Shown piece by piece: positions 23,331 through 32,837 of a DNA stretch of 64,000 nt. Made by a program: the position numbers and the translations under genes. Under the pieces are notes generated by a model. The model saw only the letters and a list, made by a program, of their open reading frames with translations. It ran no database searches and had not been told where the DNA came from. This DNA comes from CAVRZJ01 sp964594125. Its GTDB lineage: Bacteria > Acidobacteriota > Thermoanaerobaculia > Thermoanaerobaculales > Thermoanaerobaculaceae. The DNA lies in the NCBI GenBank assembly GCA_964594125.1, contig CAZQLL010000006.1:62001-126000 (forward strand), given 5' to 3'. The first letter of the stretch is position 1, and each line of letters opens with the position of its first letter.

Positions 23331-25256
23331 ATGCGAAGGAGAGTCGGTGATGCGGGTTCATCGTGGGGGGTGCGGCTGGTGTGCCTGGGCGGCGCTTTGT
23401 GTGCGGCGCTTCTCGCCCCGCAGGCGCGGGCCGTCGACCTCTCGTCCGGCGAGTTTCGCCTCAACCTCGACACGACGGTGACCTGGGGCGCGGCCTACCG
23501 CACCTCGAGCCGCGACATGCGGCTCATCGGTCTCGCGAACGGAGGCACGGCCTACTCGGTCAACGGCGACGACGGCAACCTCAACTTCGAGAAGGGCATC
23601 TACAGCAACACCATGGGTCTCACGGTCGAGGTCGAGATGTCGTACAAGAACGTCGGCGCCTTCGTCCGCGGGCGCGGGTTCTACGACTACGAGATGGAAC
23701 AGGAGGACCGCGAGCGCACCCAGCTCGGCGACGACGCGCTCGAGCGCGTGGGCAGCCGCGCGGAGCTCCTCGACGCCTTCGCCTGGCTGAAGCTCAACGT
23801 CATGAACCTGCCCCTCGAGATCCGCGCCGGCAAGCAGGTGCTGAGCTGGGGCGAGAGCACGTTCATCCAGAACAGCATCAACGTCATCAACCCGGTGGAC
23901 GTGAGCGCGCTGCGGGTGCCCGGCGCCGAGCTGCGCAACGCCCTCCTCGGCGTCCCGATGGTCTCCTTCTCGCTTGGAACCAGCGAGAACACGACGCTGG
24001 AGGCGTTCTACCAGCTCGCATGGGAGCAGACCTGGATCGACCCGCCGGGCTCGTACTTCTCCACCAACGACTTCGCCGGCGTCGGCGGCACGCACGTCTT
24101 CCTCGCCTTCGGCAGCTTCGGCGACATCGCGGCGCCGCCGTTCTTCGCCGATCCCGACCTCGGCCGCCCGTTCCTCGGCGTGCCGCGCGCCGCCACCGTC
24201 GAGCCCGATGACAGCGGCCAGTACGGCGTGTCGCTGCGCTGGCTGGTGCCGGCGTTGAACAACACCGAGCTGGGCTTCTTCTTCATCAACTACCACTCGC
24301 GGCTCCCGGTGGTGAACGGCCGCACCGGCACGCTCCAGGGCGCGCTGGCGGCGCAGCCCGCCGGCCAGCGCGCGGCGGGACGGGTCTACGCGTACTTCGG
24401 CGTGCCGCCCGGCGCCAGCCCGCAGGTCGACGCGATCGCCCAGCAGGCGGCCTCGGCGGCGGCGACCGACGCCTACGCCTCGACCGCGCGCTACTTCCTC
24501 TCCTATCCCCAGGACATCAAGCTGTACGGCGTCAGCTTCAACACCCAGCTCGGCACCTCGGGGATCGCCCTGCAGGGAGAAGCCTCGTACCGCGAGAACG
24601 CGCCGCTCCTGGTGGACGACGTCGAGCTCCTGTTCGCCGCGCTGTCGCCGATCTCGGCCGGTCTGGCGGCGACCAACCAGGTGAAGCCCGGCGGCGTCCC
24701 GTTGAACACCAACATCGACGGGTACATCAGGCGGCCGGTCGGCCAGGTGCAGGCGACCGCGACGAAGGTCTTCGGGCCCGGGTTCCTGCGCGCCGACCAG
24801 ACCGTCGTCGTGGCGGAGGCCGGGATAACCCACGTGTTCGACATGCCCAGCCAGAAGGTGCTGCGCCTCGAGGGGCCCGGCACCTACACCAGCGGCAACC
24901 CGATCCACGCCGGAACGGGGGGAGCACACGCCGGCAAGCCGTACGAGGACGACAGCCACTTCGCCGACGCCAGCTCGTGGGGGTACCGCATCGCGGGCAG
25001 ACTCGAGTACAACAACGCGATCGGCGCCATCAACCTGATCCCGCGCATCGCCTGGTCGCACGATGTGAACGGAGTCTCGCCGGGCCCCGGCGGCAACTTC
25101 GTGGACGGGACCGAGGCGCTGACGGTGGGTTTGACCGGCACCTTCCAGAACACCTGGGAGGTGGACCTGTCGTTCACGGAGTATGCCGGTGCAGGCCGCT
25201 ACAACCTGATCAACGACAGAGACTTCATGGCGCTGACCGTGAAGCTCGCCTTCTAG
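23331..25256 (+). CDS. DUF1302 outer-membrane beta-barrel protein
   Basis: The product has 641 residues. The signal peptide is GVRLVCLGGALCAALLAPQARA. The mature protein fits DUF1302: it starts with LNLDTTVTWGAAYRTSSRDM, has the diagnostic LSWGESTFIQNSINVINPVDVSALRVPGAELR around residues 165-195, and ends with alternating beta strands (LTVGLTGTFQNTWEVDLSFTEY) and a terminal Phe (KLAF) as expected for a barrel. DUF1302 occurs with DUF1329, YCF48-like and RND genes in many Proteobacteria. Functions proposed for that set concern hydrophobic compounds (fatty acid, ester or steroid handling), but are not settled. AGGAGA and GGGGG lie upstream of the ATG. Confidence 0.92.
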   Translation: MRRRVGDAGSSWGVRLVCLGGALCAALLAPQARAVDLSSGEFRLNLDTTVTWGAAYRTSSRDMRLIGLANGGTAYSVNGDDGNLNFEKGIYSNTMGLTVEVEMSYKNVGAFVRGRGFYDYEMEQEDRERTQLGDDALERVGSRAELLDAFAWLKLNVMNLPLEIRAGKQVLSWGESTFIQNSINVINPVDVSALRVPGAELRNALLGVPMVSFSLGTSENTTLEAFYQLAWEQTWIDPPGSYFSTNDFAGVGGTHVFLAFGSFGDIAAPPFFADPDLGRPFLGVPRAATVEPDDSGQYGVSLRWLVPALNNTELGFFFINYHSRLPVVNGRTGTLQGALAAQPAGQRAAGRVYAYFGVPPGASPQVDAIAQQAASAAATDAYASTARYFLSYPQDIKLYGVSFNTQLGTSGIALQGEASYRENAPLLVDDVELLFAALSPISAGLAATNQVKPGGVPLNTNIDGYIRRPVGQVQATATKVFGPGFLRADQTVVVAEAGITHVFDMPSQKVLRLEGPGTYTSGNPIHAGTGGAHAGKPYEDDSHFADASSWGYRIAGRLEYNNAIGAINLIPRIAWSHDVNGVSPGPGGNFVDGTEALTVGLTGTFQNTWEVDLSFTEYAGAGRYNLINDRDFMALTVKLAF

Positions 25257-25274
25257 GGGAAGGGAGGACCGCTC

Positions 25275-26639
25275 ATGTCACGAAGGACGCTCGCAGTCAC
25301 GCTCGGCCTCGCACTCGTCGCGGTGTGCGCGGCGTGGGTCGCGGTCGCGGAGCTCACGCCCGCCGAGATCGCACGGCTCGGCGCCGACCTCACTCCCCTC
25401 GGAGCCGAGAAGGCCGGCAACGCCGCAGGCACGATCCCTCCCTGGGACGGGGGGATCAAGACGCCGCCTCCCGGGTACAAGCCCGGCGACCACCACCCCG
25501 ATCCCTACGCCGCCGATGCGGTCACGGTGACGATCACGGCGGCCAACATGGCAACGTACGCCGACAAGCTGACCGCCGGGCACCAGGCGATGCTGAAAGC
25601 CTACCCGTCGTTCAAGATGATTGTCTACCCGACGCACCGCAGCGCCTCGTACCCGAAGCGCATCTACGACATGACCGTGAAGGTGGCAGCCACGGCGAAG
25701 CTGGCCGAGGGCGGCAACGGGGTCACGGGCGCCATCATCGGCTACCCGTTCCCGATCCCCAAGAACGGTCTCGAGGTGATCTGGAACCACCTGCTCCGTT
25801 ACCGCGGCGAGACCGCCTCGCGCCGCGTCAGCCAGGCCGCGCCGACGCGCGGCGGCAGCTACACGCTGGTGGACTTCACCGAGGAGTTCTCGTTCCTCTA
25901 CAGCCAGGAGGGCGCCACCGAGCAGTCGATCGGCAACAAGATCCTGTTCTTCAAGCAGGAGGTGTTGGCGCCGGCGCGCCTGGCCGGCGGCATCCTGCTC
26001 GTCCACGAGACGCTCGACCAGGTGAAGGAGCACCGCAGCGCCTGGGTGTACAACCCCGGCCAGCGCCGCGTCCGCCGCGCGCCGAACATCGCGTACGACA
26101 ACCCCGGCACCGCCTCCGACGGCATGCGGACGTCGGACCAGCTCGACATGTTCAACGGCGCGCCGGACAAGTACGAGTGGAAGCTGATCGGCAAGAAGGA
26201 GATCTACGTCCCGTACAACAGCTACAAGCTCCACTCCAAATCGCTCAGGTACAAGGACATCCTGACGCCCCTACACATCAACCCGGAGCACTGCCGGTAC
26301 GAGCTGCACCGCGTCTGGGTGGTCGACGCGACGCTCAAGCCGGGCGAGCGCCACATCTACCAGCGCCGCACGTTCTACTTCGACGAGGACTCGTGGCAGA
26401 TCCTGCACGTCGACCAGTACGACAACCGCGGCCAGCTCTGGCGGGTCTCCGAGGGCCACGTCATCAACTACTACGATCAGCCGACGCTGTGGACCACGCT
26501 CGAGGTGCACACCGACCTGCAGGCCGGCCGCTACCTCGCCAATGGACTCGACAACGAGAGCACGATGTACGACTTCGCGATCAAGCGAACCGCCGAGGAC
26601 TTCACCCCGGGCGCCCTGCGGCGCGAGGGAACGCGGTAG
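25275..26639 (+). CDS. DUF1329 exported protein
   Basis: The product has 454 residues. A signal peptide (LAVTLGLALVAVCAAWVAVAE) precedes ELTPAEIARLGADLTPLGAEKAGNAAGTIPPWDGG, the standard DUF1329 opening. Long family-typical segments follow (YRVWVVDATLKPGERHIY-like, FYFDEDSWQILHVDQYDNRGQLWRV). The fold is LolB/LolA-like, suggesting a periplasmic or outer-membrane lipid binder. GGGAGGA is eight bases upstream and the gap to DUF1302 is 18 bases, so they share one message. The normal length shows it is intact. Confidence 0.93.
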   Translation: MSRRTLAVTLGLALVAVCAAWVAVAELTPAEIARLGADLTPLGAEKAGNAAGTIPPWDGGIKTPPPGYKPGDHHPDPYAADAVTVTITAANMATYADKLTAGHQAMLKAYPSFKMIVYPTHRSASYPKRIYDMTVKVAATAKLAEGGNGVTGAIIGYPFPIPKNGLEVIWNHLLRYRGETASRRVSQAAPTRGGSYTLVDFTEEFSFLYSQEGATEQSIGNKILFFKQEVLAPARLAGGILLVHETLDQVKEHRSAWVYNPGQRRVRRAPNIAYDNPGTASDGMRTSDQLDMFNGAPDKYEWKLIGKKEIYVPYNSYKLHSKSLRYKDILTPLHINPEHCRYELHRVWVVDATLKPGERHIYQRRTFYFDEDSWQILHVDQYDNRGQLWRVSEGHVINYYDQPTLWTTLEVHTDLQAGRYLANGLDNESTMYDFAIKRTAEDFTPGALRREGTR

Positions 26640-26716
26640 AGAACGGCTGCCGCGCAGGGGGCCGGACCGCCACAGCGGCCCGGCCCTCCTCTTCGGCACG
26701 CCCCGCGGGGGATCCG

Positions 26717-27823
26717 ATGACGACTTCTCTGCACGCAGGGCGCCCGCCGGCTTCCGAGGAACGGACGGCCGGCGGCGCCTGCCGCCGACAAACCCGACGC
26801 CAGCGACCACGCGCCGCGGGAGGGGCGGCGCGCGCCGCCGCCGTGGCGGCGCTGGCCGCACTGGTCATCGCCGCCGCGCTGCCGGGCTCCGCTGCGGCCG
26901 CCGACGTCGCCGTCGCACCCGCCGTCAGGGCGAGGCTGGCGGCGCGCTCGCTGCTGCTCGACGTCGCCGCAGCCGGCGACCGGCTGGTCGCGGTGGGCGA
27001 GCGCGGCCACATCCTGTGGTCGGACGACAGCGGCGCCACGTGGACGCAGGCGGACGTGCCGACCAACGTGACGCTGACCGGCGTCTTCCTCCTCGACCGC
27101 AGCACCGGCTGGGCGGTCGGCCACGACGCCGTCGTGCTGCGCACGACCGACGGCGGCCGCACCTGGGAGCTGCAGCGCAGCGCGCCCGAAGAGGAGCGCC
27201 CCCTGTTCGACATCCACTTCGCGGATGCCGCGCACGGCCTCGCGGTCGGCGCCTACGGCGCCTTCCTGGTCACCGCGAACGGCGGCGCCACCTGGGAGGA
27301 GCGCCCGATCAGCGACCTCGACGTGCACCTCCATCATGTCGCGAGGGCCCCGTCGGGGACGCTCTATATCGCGGCCGAGTCCGGCTCGCTGTTCCGGTCG
27401 GACGACGGCGGCGAAAGCTGGCGGGAGCTCGACGCACCGTACGACGGCTCCTTCTTCGCCACCGTCCCCCTTGGCGGGGATTCGCTGCTCGCGCTCGGCC
27501 TGCGCGGCCACCTGTACCGCTCCGACGACGGCGGCCGGCGGTGGGCGGCGATCCCGACCGGCACCGAGGCGATGCTCACCGACGGCATCGCGCTCGCCGG
27601 CGGCCGCGTCGTCATCACCGGCCTGGCCGGGGTGCTGCTGGTCAGCGACGACGGCGGGCGCACGTTCGCGCTGCGCCAGCAGGCCGCTCGCCTCGGCAAC
27701 GTCGCGATCGCGGCGGCGGCCGACGGCACGCTCGTGACCGCCGGCGAGTCCGGCGTGCGCCGGCTCGCGGCGTCGGACCTCGCCGGGAAGGGCGCGGGTG
27801 CGCCGGAAGGGAGCCGCCCATGA
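26717..27823 (+). CDS. YCF48/BNR-repeat beta-propeller protein, exported
   Basis: The product has 368 residues. A basic N-terminus leads into a hydrophobic segment (AVAALAALVIAAALPGSAAAA), so it is exported or anchored. The rest is a seven-bladed propeller of BNR/YCF48 repeats: SDDSGATWTQ, TTDGGRTWEL, ANGGATWEE, SDDGGESWRE, SDDGGRRWAA and SDDGGRTFAL, each the usual S-x-D-x-G-x-x-W. YCF48-like proteins act as assembly factors (photosystem II in cyanobacteria); in this operon type the role is unknown, perhaps as an adaptor for the RND pump. Its TGA overlaps the RND ATG (ATGA). Confidence 0.9.
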   Translation: MTTSLHAGRPPASEERTAGGACRRQTRRQRPRAAGGAARAAAVAALAALVIAAALPGSAAAADVAVAPAVRARLAARSLLLDVAAAGDRLVAVGERGHILWSDDSGATWTQADVPTNVTLTGVFLLDRSTGWAVGHDAVVLRTTDGGRTWELQRSAPEEERPLFDIHFADAAHGLAVGAYGAFLVTANGGATWEERPISDLDVHLHHVARAPSGTLYIAAESGSLFRSDDGGESWRELDAPYDGSFFATVPLGGDSLLALGLRGHLYRSDDGGRRWAAIPTGTEAMLTDGIALAGGRVVITGLAGVLLVSDDGGRTFALRQQAARLGNVAIAAAADGTLVTAGESGVRRLAASDLAGKGAGAPEGSRP

Positions 27824-30141
27824 CCGCCCTCCTCGAGCGGATCATCTTCTCCCACCGACGCCTGGTCATTGCGGCGTTCATCGCGATCACCGCCTTCATG
27901 GCCTTCCAGGCCTCGCACCTGCGCATCGACGCGGGCTTCGCCAAGCTGCTGCCGCTGAAGCACGAGTACATGAAGACGTACATGAAGTACCGCGACGAGT
28001 TCGGCGGCGCCAACCGGGTGCTCATCGCGCTGCGCGCCCGCGAGGGCGACATCTTCACGCCGCAGTTCCTCGAGGTCCTGCGCGCGGCCACCGACGACGT
28101 GTTCTTCATCCCGGGCGTCGACCGCACGCGCGTCAGCTCGCTGTTCACTCCCAACGTCCGCTTCACCGAGGTCGTGGAGGACGGCATCTCCGGCGGCAAC
28201 GTGATCCCCGACGACTTCGAGCCGACCCCGGAGGGGATCGCGCAGGTCCGCAAGAACGTGCTCAAGTCGGGAATCGTCGGCCGCCTCGTGGCCAACGACT
28301 TCTCGGCGGCGATGATCTCCGCCGAGCTGCTCGAGGTGAACCCGAACACCGGGGAACGGCTGGACTACATCGACGTCGCGCGCCAGCTCGAGGCGGTGCG
28401 CGCCAAGTACTCGGGGCACGAGGTCGGCGTCCAGTACGACTACCACATCATCGGCTTCGCCAAGGTGATCGGAGACATCTCGGCCGGCGCCGCGCGCGTC
28501 GTGCTGTTCTTCCTGATCGCCTTCCTCGTCACGGCGGTGTTCGTCTACGCCTACTCGCAGTCGATCCAGCTCACGCTCATCCCGCTCGCCTGCTCACTGA
28601 TCGCCGTGGTCTGGCAGCTCGGCCTCCTCGTCGTGCTCGGCTACGGGATCGACCCGATGTCGATCCTCGTGCCGTTCCTGGTGTTCGCCATCTCGGTCAG
28701 CCACGGCGTCCAGATGGTGAGCGCCCACGGCGCCGAGGTCTACGCCGGCGCCACCTCCGAGCAGGCCGCCCGCGGCGCGTTCCGCAGGCTGCTGCTGCCC
28801 GGCGGCGTGGCGCTGCTGACCGATACCATCGGGTTCGTCACGATCATGCTGATCGAGATCCGGATGATCCAGGAGATGGCGATCACCGCCTCGCTCGGCG
28901 TCGGGGCGATCATTTTCACCGACCTCGTCCTTACGCCGGTGCTGCTCTCCTACGTCCGCCACGACCCGATCTACCCGCTCAAGCTCAAGCGCCGCCACGC
29001 TCACATGGACGGCCTGTGGCGCCGGCTGTCGCGCGCCGCCGAGCCGCGCAACGCGGCGGTGATCGTCGCCGTCGCCGCCGTGCTCGCCGCCGCCGGCCTA
29101 TGGAAGGCTCGGCAGGTGCGCGTCGGCGACCTCCACCGCGGCGTCCCCGAGCTGCACGCCGACTCGGTGTACAACATCGACACCGACGTCATCACCGGCC
29201 ACTTCTCGATCGGAGTCGACGTGCTCACCGTGATCGTGGAGGCGGCGCCGCAGGCGTGCACCGACTGGAACGCGATGACCACGATCGACGCCTTCGAGTG
29301 GCACATGCGCAACGTCGACGGGGTCCAGTCGGTGCTCGGCCTGCCGACGGTCGCAAAGATGATCAACGCGGGGTGGAACGAGGGCAATCCGAAGTGGCGG
29401 GTGCTGCCCCGCAACCACTCGGCGATGTCGCAGGCGGTGACCTACATCGACACCTCGACCGGACTGCTGAACGGCGACTGCTCGGTCATGCCGGTGATGA
29501 TCTTCACAGCGGACCACAAGGCCGAGACCATCGACCGCGTGGTCGCGGCAGTGAAGGAGTTCCGCTCGCGGCACGGCTCCGACACGCTGCGCTTCCAGCT
29601 CGCCACCGGCAACGTCGGCGTCATGGCGGCGACCAACGAGGTGGTCGCGGCGGCGCAGTACCCGATGCTCGCCTGGGTGTGGGCGGCGGTGATCGTGCTC
29701 TGCCTGGTGTCGTTCCGCTCGGTCGCGGGGACGCTGTGCGTGATCCTGCCGCTCGGGCTGGTGTCGCTGCTCTCGTACGCTCTCATGGCGTTCCTCGAGA
29801 TCGGCCTGAAGACCTCGACGCTGCCCGTGGTCGCGCTCGGGGTCGGCATCGGCGTCGACTACGGCGTCTACATCTGGGGCCGGATGATCACCATCCGCAC
29901 CGCCGGCTCGCGGCTCGTCGAGTCGTTCCGCGAGACGTTCACGATCACCGGCAACGGCGTCCTGTTCACCGGCCTGACGCTCGCCACCGGCGTCGCCACG
30001 TGGATCTTCTCGCCGTTGAAGTTCCAGGCTGACATGGGCATCCTGCTCACGTTCATGTTCCTCCTGAACATGATCGGCGCCATCGTCCTCCTCCCCGCCC
30101 TCGCCCGCCTGTTCCTCAGGCGCCGTCAGCTCCCCGAGTGA
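27820..30141 (+). CDS. RND/MMPL-family transporter
   Basis: The product has 773 residues with a duplicated layout: TM1 (RLVIAAFIAITAFMAF), a periplasmic loop to ~210, TM2-6, a cytoplasmic break, TM7 (AAVIVAVAAVLAAAG), a second loop to ~600, and TM8-12 with the GVGIGVDYGVYIWGR motif of MMPL/RND. Such proteins use proton motive force to move hydrophobic compounds. It is the last gene of the DUF1302-DUF1329-YCF48-RND set and overlaps the YCF48 stop by ATGA. It ends 26 bases inside the convergent MBL gene. The cargo is probably lipid-like by analogy. Confidence 0.92.
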   Translation: MTALLERIIFSHRRLVIAAFIAITAFMAFQASHLRIDAGFAKLLPLKHEYMKTYMKYRDEFGGANRVLIALRAREGDIFTPQFLEVLRAATDDVFFIPGVDRTRVSSLFTPNVRFTEVVEDGISGGNVIPDDFEPTPEGIAQVRKNVLKSGIVGRLVANDFSAAMISAELLEVNPNTGERLDYIDVARQLEAVRAKYSGHEVGVQYDYHIIGFAKVIGDISAGAARVVLFFLIAFLVTAVFVYAYSQSIQLTLIPLACSLIAVVWQLGLLVVLGYGIDPMSILVPFLVFAISVSHGVQMVSAHGAEVYAGATSEQAARGAFRRLLLPGGVALLTDTIGFVTIMLIEIRMIQEMAITASLGVGAIIFTDLVLTPVLLSYVRHDPIYPLKLKRRHAHMDGLWRRLSRAAEPRNAAVIVAVAAVLAAAGLWKARQVRVGDLHRGVPELHADSVYNIDTDVITGHFSIGVDVLTVIVEAAPQACTDWNAMTTIDAFEWHMRNVDGVQSVLGLPTVAKMINAGWNEGNPKWRVLPRNHSAMSQAVTYIDTSTGLLNGDCSVMPVMIFTADHKAETIDRVVAAVKEFRSRHGSDTLRFQLATGNVGVMAATNEVVAAAQYPMLAWVWAAVIVLCLVSFRSVAGTLCVILPLGLVSLLSYALMAFLEIGLKTSTLPVVALGVGIGVDYGVYIWGRMITIRTAGSRLVESFRETFTITGNGVLFTGLTLATGVATWIFSPLKFQADMGILLTFMFLLNMIGAIVLLPALARLFLRRRQLPE

Positions 30142-30838
30142 CCCGCACGCCTGGCGCCGGCCATCCGGCCGGCGCCAGGCGCTCGGCGGCGAAGGGGCGG
30201 CCGTGCGCCGGAAAGACGACGCGGGCGCCGAGATCCAGCAGGCGCCGCCAGCTCGCTGCGACGAGCTCGGGCTGGTGCGCGAAGATCCCGAACGAGGGCC
30301 GCAGGCACATCGGCGGGCCGTTCATCGCGAGGTCGCCGACGAAAGCCTCGCCGCCGGCGAGCAGCACCGACACCGACCCCGGCGAGTGCCCCGGCGTGGG
30401 AACGATGCGTCCCGCCACGCCGTAGGGGGCGAGGTCGAGGCCCGCGTCGTCGATCACGACGTCGGGCTCCGTCGGTGCGAACCGCGCCGTCCGCGAGAGC
30501 AGCGGCGCCAGCGCCCACCGCAGGAACCGGCCCCACCGTGTCGACGCCTGCGGCCAGACCCAGGTCCCCGTGCGGACCCACTCCGCGTCGCCGCGGTGCA
30601 CCGCGAGAGCGCCCGCGAACGCGGCGCGCACCGTTCCGGCCGCTCCGACGTGGTCGAAGTGGCCGTGGGTCGCGATGATCAGGCCGACCTCGGGGCGGTC
30701 GCCGAGCAGGCGGCGCAGCTTCCGAACCACGGTCGGCCCCTGCCGCACGCCGCCCGGATCGACGAGGATCGCCCCCCGCTCGCGCACGAGGTAGGTGCTG
30801 GTGACGCCGGCGTGCACGGTGTCGATGCGCGGGGTCAA
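30116..30838 (-). CDS. MBL-fold metallo-hydrolase
   Basis: The product has about 240 residues. It carries the zinc signature THGHFDH, the later metal ligand region PTPGHSPGSVSVLL, the DLAMN aspartate region and PAHGRPF. The fold covers glyoxalase II, lactonases and others; the substrate is not defined. I place the start at the TTG at 30838, whose TTGA overlaps the stop of the upstream regulator. No ATG gives a sensible N-terminus; the frame continues further upstream only into the regulator gene. It overlaps the convergent RND gene by 26 bases and contains the hairpin at 30148-30181. Confidence 0.82.
   Translation of the reverse strand: MTPRIDTVHAGVTSTYLVRERGAILVDPGGVRQGPTVVRKLRRLLGDRPEVGLIIATHGHFDHVGAAGTVRAAFAGALAVHRGDAEWVRTGTWVWPQASTRWGRFLRWALAPLLSRTARFAPTEPDVVIDDAGLDLAPYGVAGRIVPTPGHSPGSVSVLLAGGEAFVGDLAMNGPPMCLRPSFGIFAHQPELVAASWRRLLDLGARVVFPAHGRPFAAERLAPAGWPAPGVRVTRGADGA
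30148..30181. repeat. Perfect 15-bp hairpin just after the RND stop
   Basis: Arms CGCCTGGCGCCGGCC (30148-30162) and its exact complement (30167-30181) flank ATCC. It starts six bases after the RND stop codon and lies within the coding 3' end of the opposing MBL gene. Lacking a T-tract, it could still terminate or protect both convergent transcripts. The GCCTGGCGCC core is also found in the 41210-41251 palindrome, so it may belong to the same repeat family. Confidence 0.6.
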
Positions 30839-32652
30839 GAACGGCCGCCGGCGGCCGCGAGGCGCAGCGCGTCGAGACCGGCGCGCGCGCGCACGGCGGA
30901 AACCCGTTCCGCGACCCACGCCGGCGCGAGCCGCAGGTACCCGGGACCCATGAGCGACATCGTGAGGAGCGGCGACCGCTCGCGTTCGGCCTCGGACAGG
31001 AGCGCCATCGCCCTGTCGCGCTCACCGACCGCCGCCCACCCGAGCGCCAGAGCGAACGGCGCCACGTAGCGTTCCCCGGCGAGGCGCTCGGCGCCGGCGA
31101 GCACCTCCCGCGCCGCCTCCTCGCGGCCGGCGCGCACCAGCACGGCAGGGAGCGCCAGCACGCTCGCCGCCATCCCCGCGCCGAGGGAACGTCGGAGGAG
31201 CTCTGCGGCGGCATCGACACGGCCGAGCATGCCGAGCGAGCATCCCATCCAGAAGTTCGCCATCGGCAGGTCCGGGTCGAGCTCGAGCGCACGTTCGAGC
31301 ACCGCGACCGCGGCGTCGAACGCCTCGATGCCGACGTACAGGCCGGCCGCCTGGGTGTGCGCGATTGCGGACAGCGGCTCCTCCGCGACCAGGTGCCGCG
31401 CCGCCTCCTCCACGCGGCGGCGGCGTCCCATGGCGAGGTGGTGGACACCGAACCCGAAGCCGCTCGTCCAGCTCGGGCGCGGCAACGCGAGCGCCCGCTC
31501 GAAGTGGCGGTTGCCGCGCTCCCAGCCCCATTCGGTGTAGTACAGCAGGAGGCCGAGCCAGGCGTGTGCCCCGGCCAGCGTGTCGTCGAGCTGCACCGCA
31601 CGCTCGGCAGCCGCCCGTGCCCGGGCGAGGCCCGGCGTGACCGGCACCATTCCCCACAGCCCCATGACGCCGAACGTCTCCGCGATCGCCGCGTGCGGCT
31701 CGGCGTACCGCGCGTCGAGAGCGATCGCCCGCTCGAGGTGCGCCACTGCCGCCTGCAGCTCGCCCGGACGCCGGCGATTGAGAAGATGCCGGCCGCGCAG
31801 GTAGTGGTCGTACGCCTCGCGGCTCGCCGTGCCGCTGCCGGCGAGACGCGTCGCCTCGCCGTCGAGAAGGCGGACCTTCAGGTTCCTCACCACCGCCTCG
31901 GCGATCGCGTCCTGGATGGCGAAGACGTCCTCGTCGGCGCGGTCGAAGCGCTCGGACCACAGGTGCATCCCGTCCGCGACGTCGACGAGCTGCGCGGTGA
32001 CGCGCAGGCGCCCCGCGGCCTTGCGGACGCTCCCTTCGAGCACCGCGCCGACGCCGAGACGGCGGCCGATCTCCCGCACGTCCTCGCGCCTTCCCTTGAA
32101 CGCGAACGACGAGGTGCGCGCCGCCACCTTGAGTCCGCCGAGCTGCGCCAGCGCGTTGATCAGCTCCTCCGCGATGCCGTCGCACAGGTACTCCTGGTCG
32201 CCCTCGGCGCTCATGTCGGCGAACGCGAGCACCGCGACGCTCGGGACCGCGGCCGGGAGCAGCGCCTGTCCCGGGCGGGGCGGCGCCGCCCGCACCGGCT
32301 CCGCGGCGACCGGCGCGACGGGGGCGACGACGCGATACCCGCGCTTGGAGATGGTCTCGATGAAGCGCGGCTGCCGCGGCGAGTCGCCGAGCACCCGCCG
32401 CAGCTCCGCCACCGCGTGGGAGAGCGTCGCGTCGGCGACGAACTGCCGCCGCCACACCGCCTCGAGGAGCTCTTCGCGCGGCACCACGCGCCCGGCGCGG
32501 GCGGCAAGGTAGGCGAGCACGTCCATGGTCCGCGGCTCGAGCTGCACCGTGCGACCGCCCCCCGAAACGCGGTTGAGGCTCGGCTCGACCAGCCACTCGC
32601 CGAGCTGGAAGCTGTTCGCACCGCGTTCATCCGGCGCAAGTTCCGGCGGCAT
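30835..32652 (-). CDS. Transcription regulator: winged helix + TolB-like domain + TPR
   Basis: The product has 605 residues. Residues ~12-110 form an OmpR-type winged helix (FQLGEWLVEPSLNRVSGGG, PRTMDVLAYLAARAGRVVPREELLEAVW, FIETISKRGYRVVAP). Residues ~145-270 match the TolB-like domain seen in adenylate cyclases and CadC relatives (VAVLAFADMSAEGDQEYLCDGIAEELINAL). The rest are TPR-like helices. It has no membrane helix, so it should be a soluble one-component regulator. I chose ATG 32652 because the winged helix starts just after it. TATACT lies nine bases upstream of the ATG and no ribosome site is present, suggesting a leaderless mRNA. The stop overlaps the MBL start (TTGA), so the MBL enzyme shares its transcript. 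Confidence 0.9.
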   Translation of the reverse strand: MPPELAPDERGANSFQLGEWLVEPSLNRVSGGGRTVQLEPRTMDVLAYLAARAGRVVPREELLEAVWRRQFVADATLSHAVAELRRVLGDSPRQPRFIETISKRGYRVVAPVAPVAAEPVRAAPPRPGQALLPAAVPSVAVLAFADMSAEGDQEYLCDGIAEELINALAQLGGLKVAARTSSFAFKGRREDVREIGRRLGVGAVLEGSVRKAAGRLRVTAQLVDVADGMHLWSERFDRADEDVFAIQDAIAEAVVRNLKVRLLDGEATRLAGSGTASREAYDHYLRGRHLLNRRRPGELQAAVAHLERAIALDARYAEPHAAIAETFGVMGLWGMVPVTPGLARARAAAERAVQLDDTLAGAHAWLGLLLYYTEWGWERGNRHFERALALPRPSWTSGFGFGVHHLAMGRRRRVEEAARHLVAEEPLSAIAHTQAAGLYVGIEAFDAAVAVLERALELDPDLPMANFWMGCSLGMLGRVDAAAELLRRSLGAGMAASVLALPAVLVRAGREEAAREVLAGAERLAGERYVAPFALALGWAAVGERDRAMALLSEAERERSPLLTMSLMGPGYLRLAPAWVAERVSAVRARAGLDALRLAAAGGRS

Positions 32653-32837
32653 CGTGAGAGCAGTATAGTGCGCACCGGTCAAGGGGCGGAACGGCAGCAC
32701 GCGGCCCTCGCCTGCCGGCTCCCGCATCTCCTGCGCCGCCGCTGCCGCGACACGGTTCGGGACCCTCGCCATGGCTCACCCCCGCGCCTCGGCCCCGGGG
32801 CGGCAACCCGCCCCGGGACCGGACCGCCGGGCGCCGT

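Noticed and set aside
32653..32772. An N-terminal extension of the winged-helix regulator from ATG 32772
   Set aside because: The extension is low complexity and has no ribosome site; the DNA-binding domain starts right after ATG 32652.
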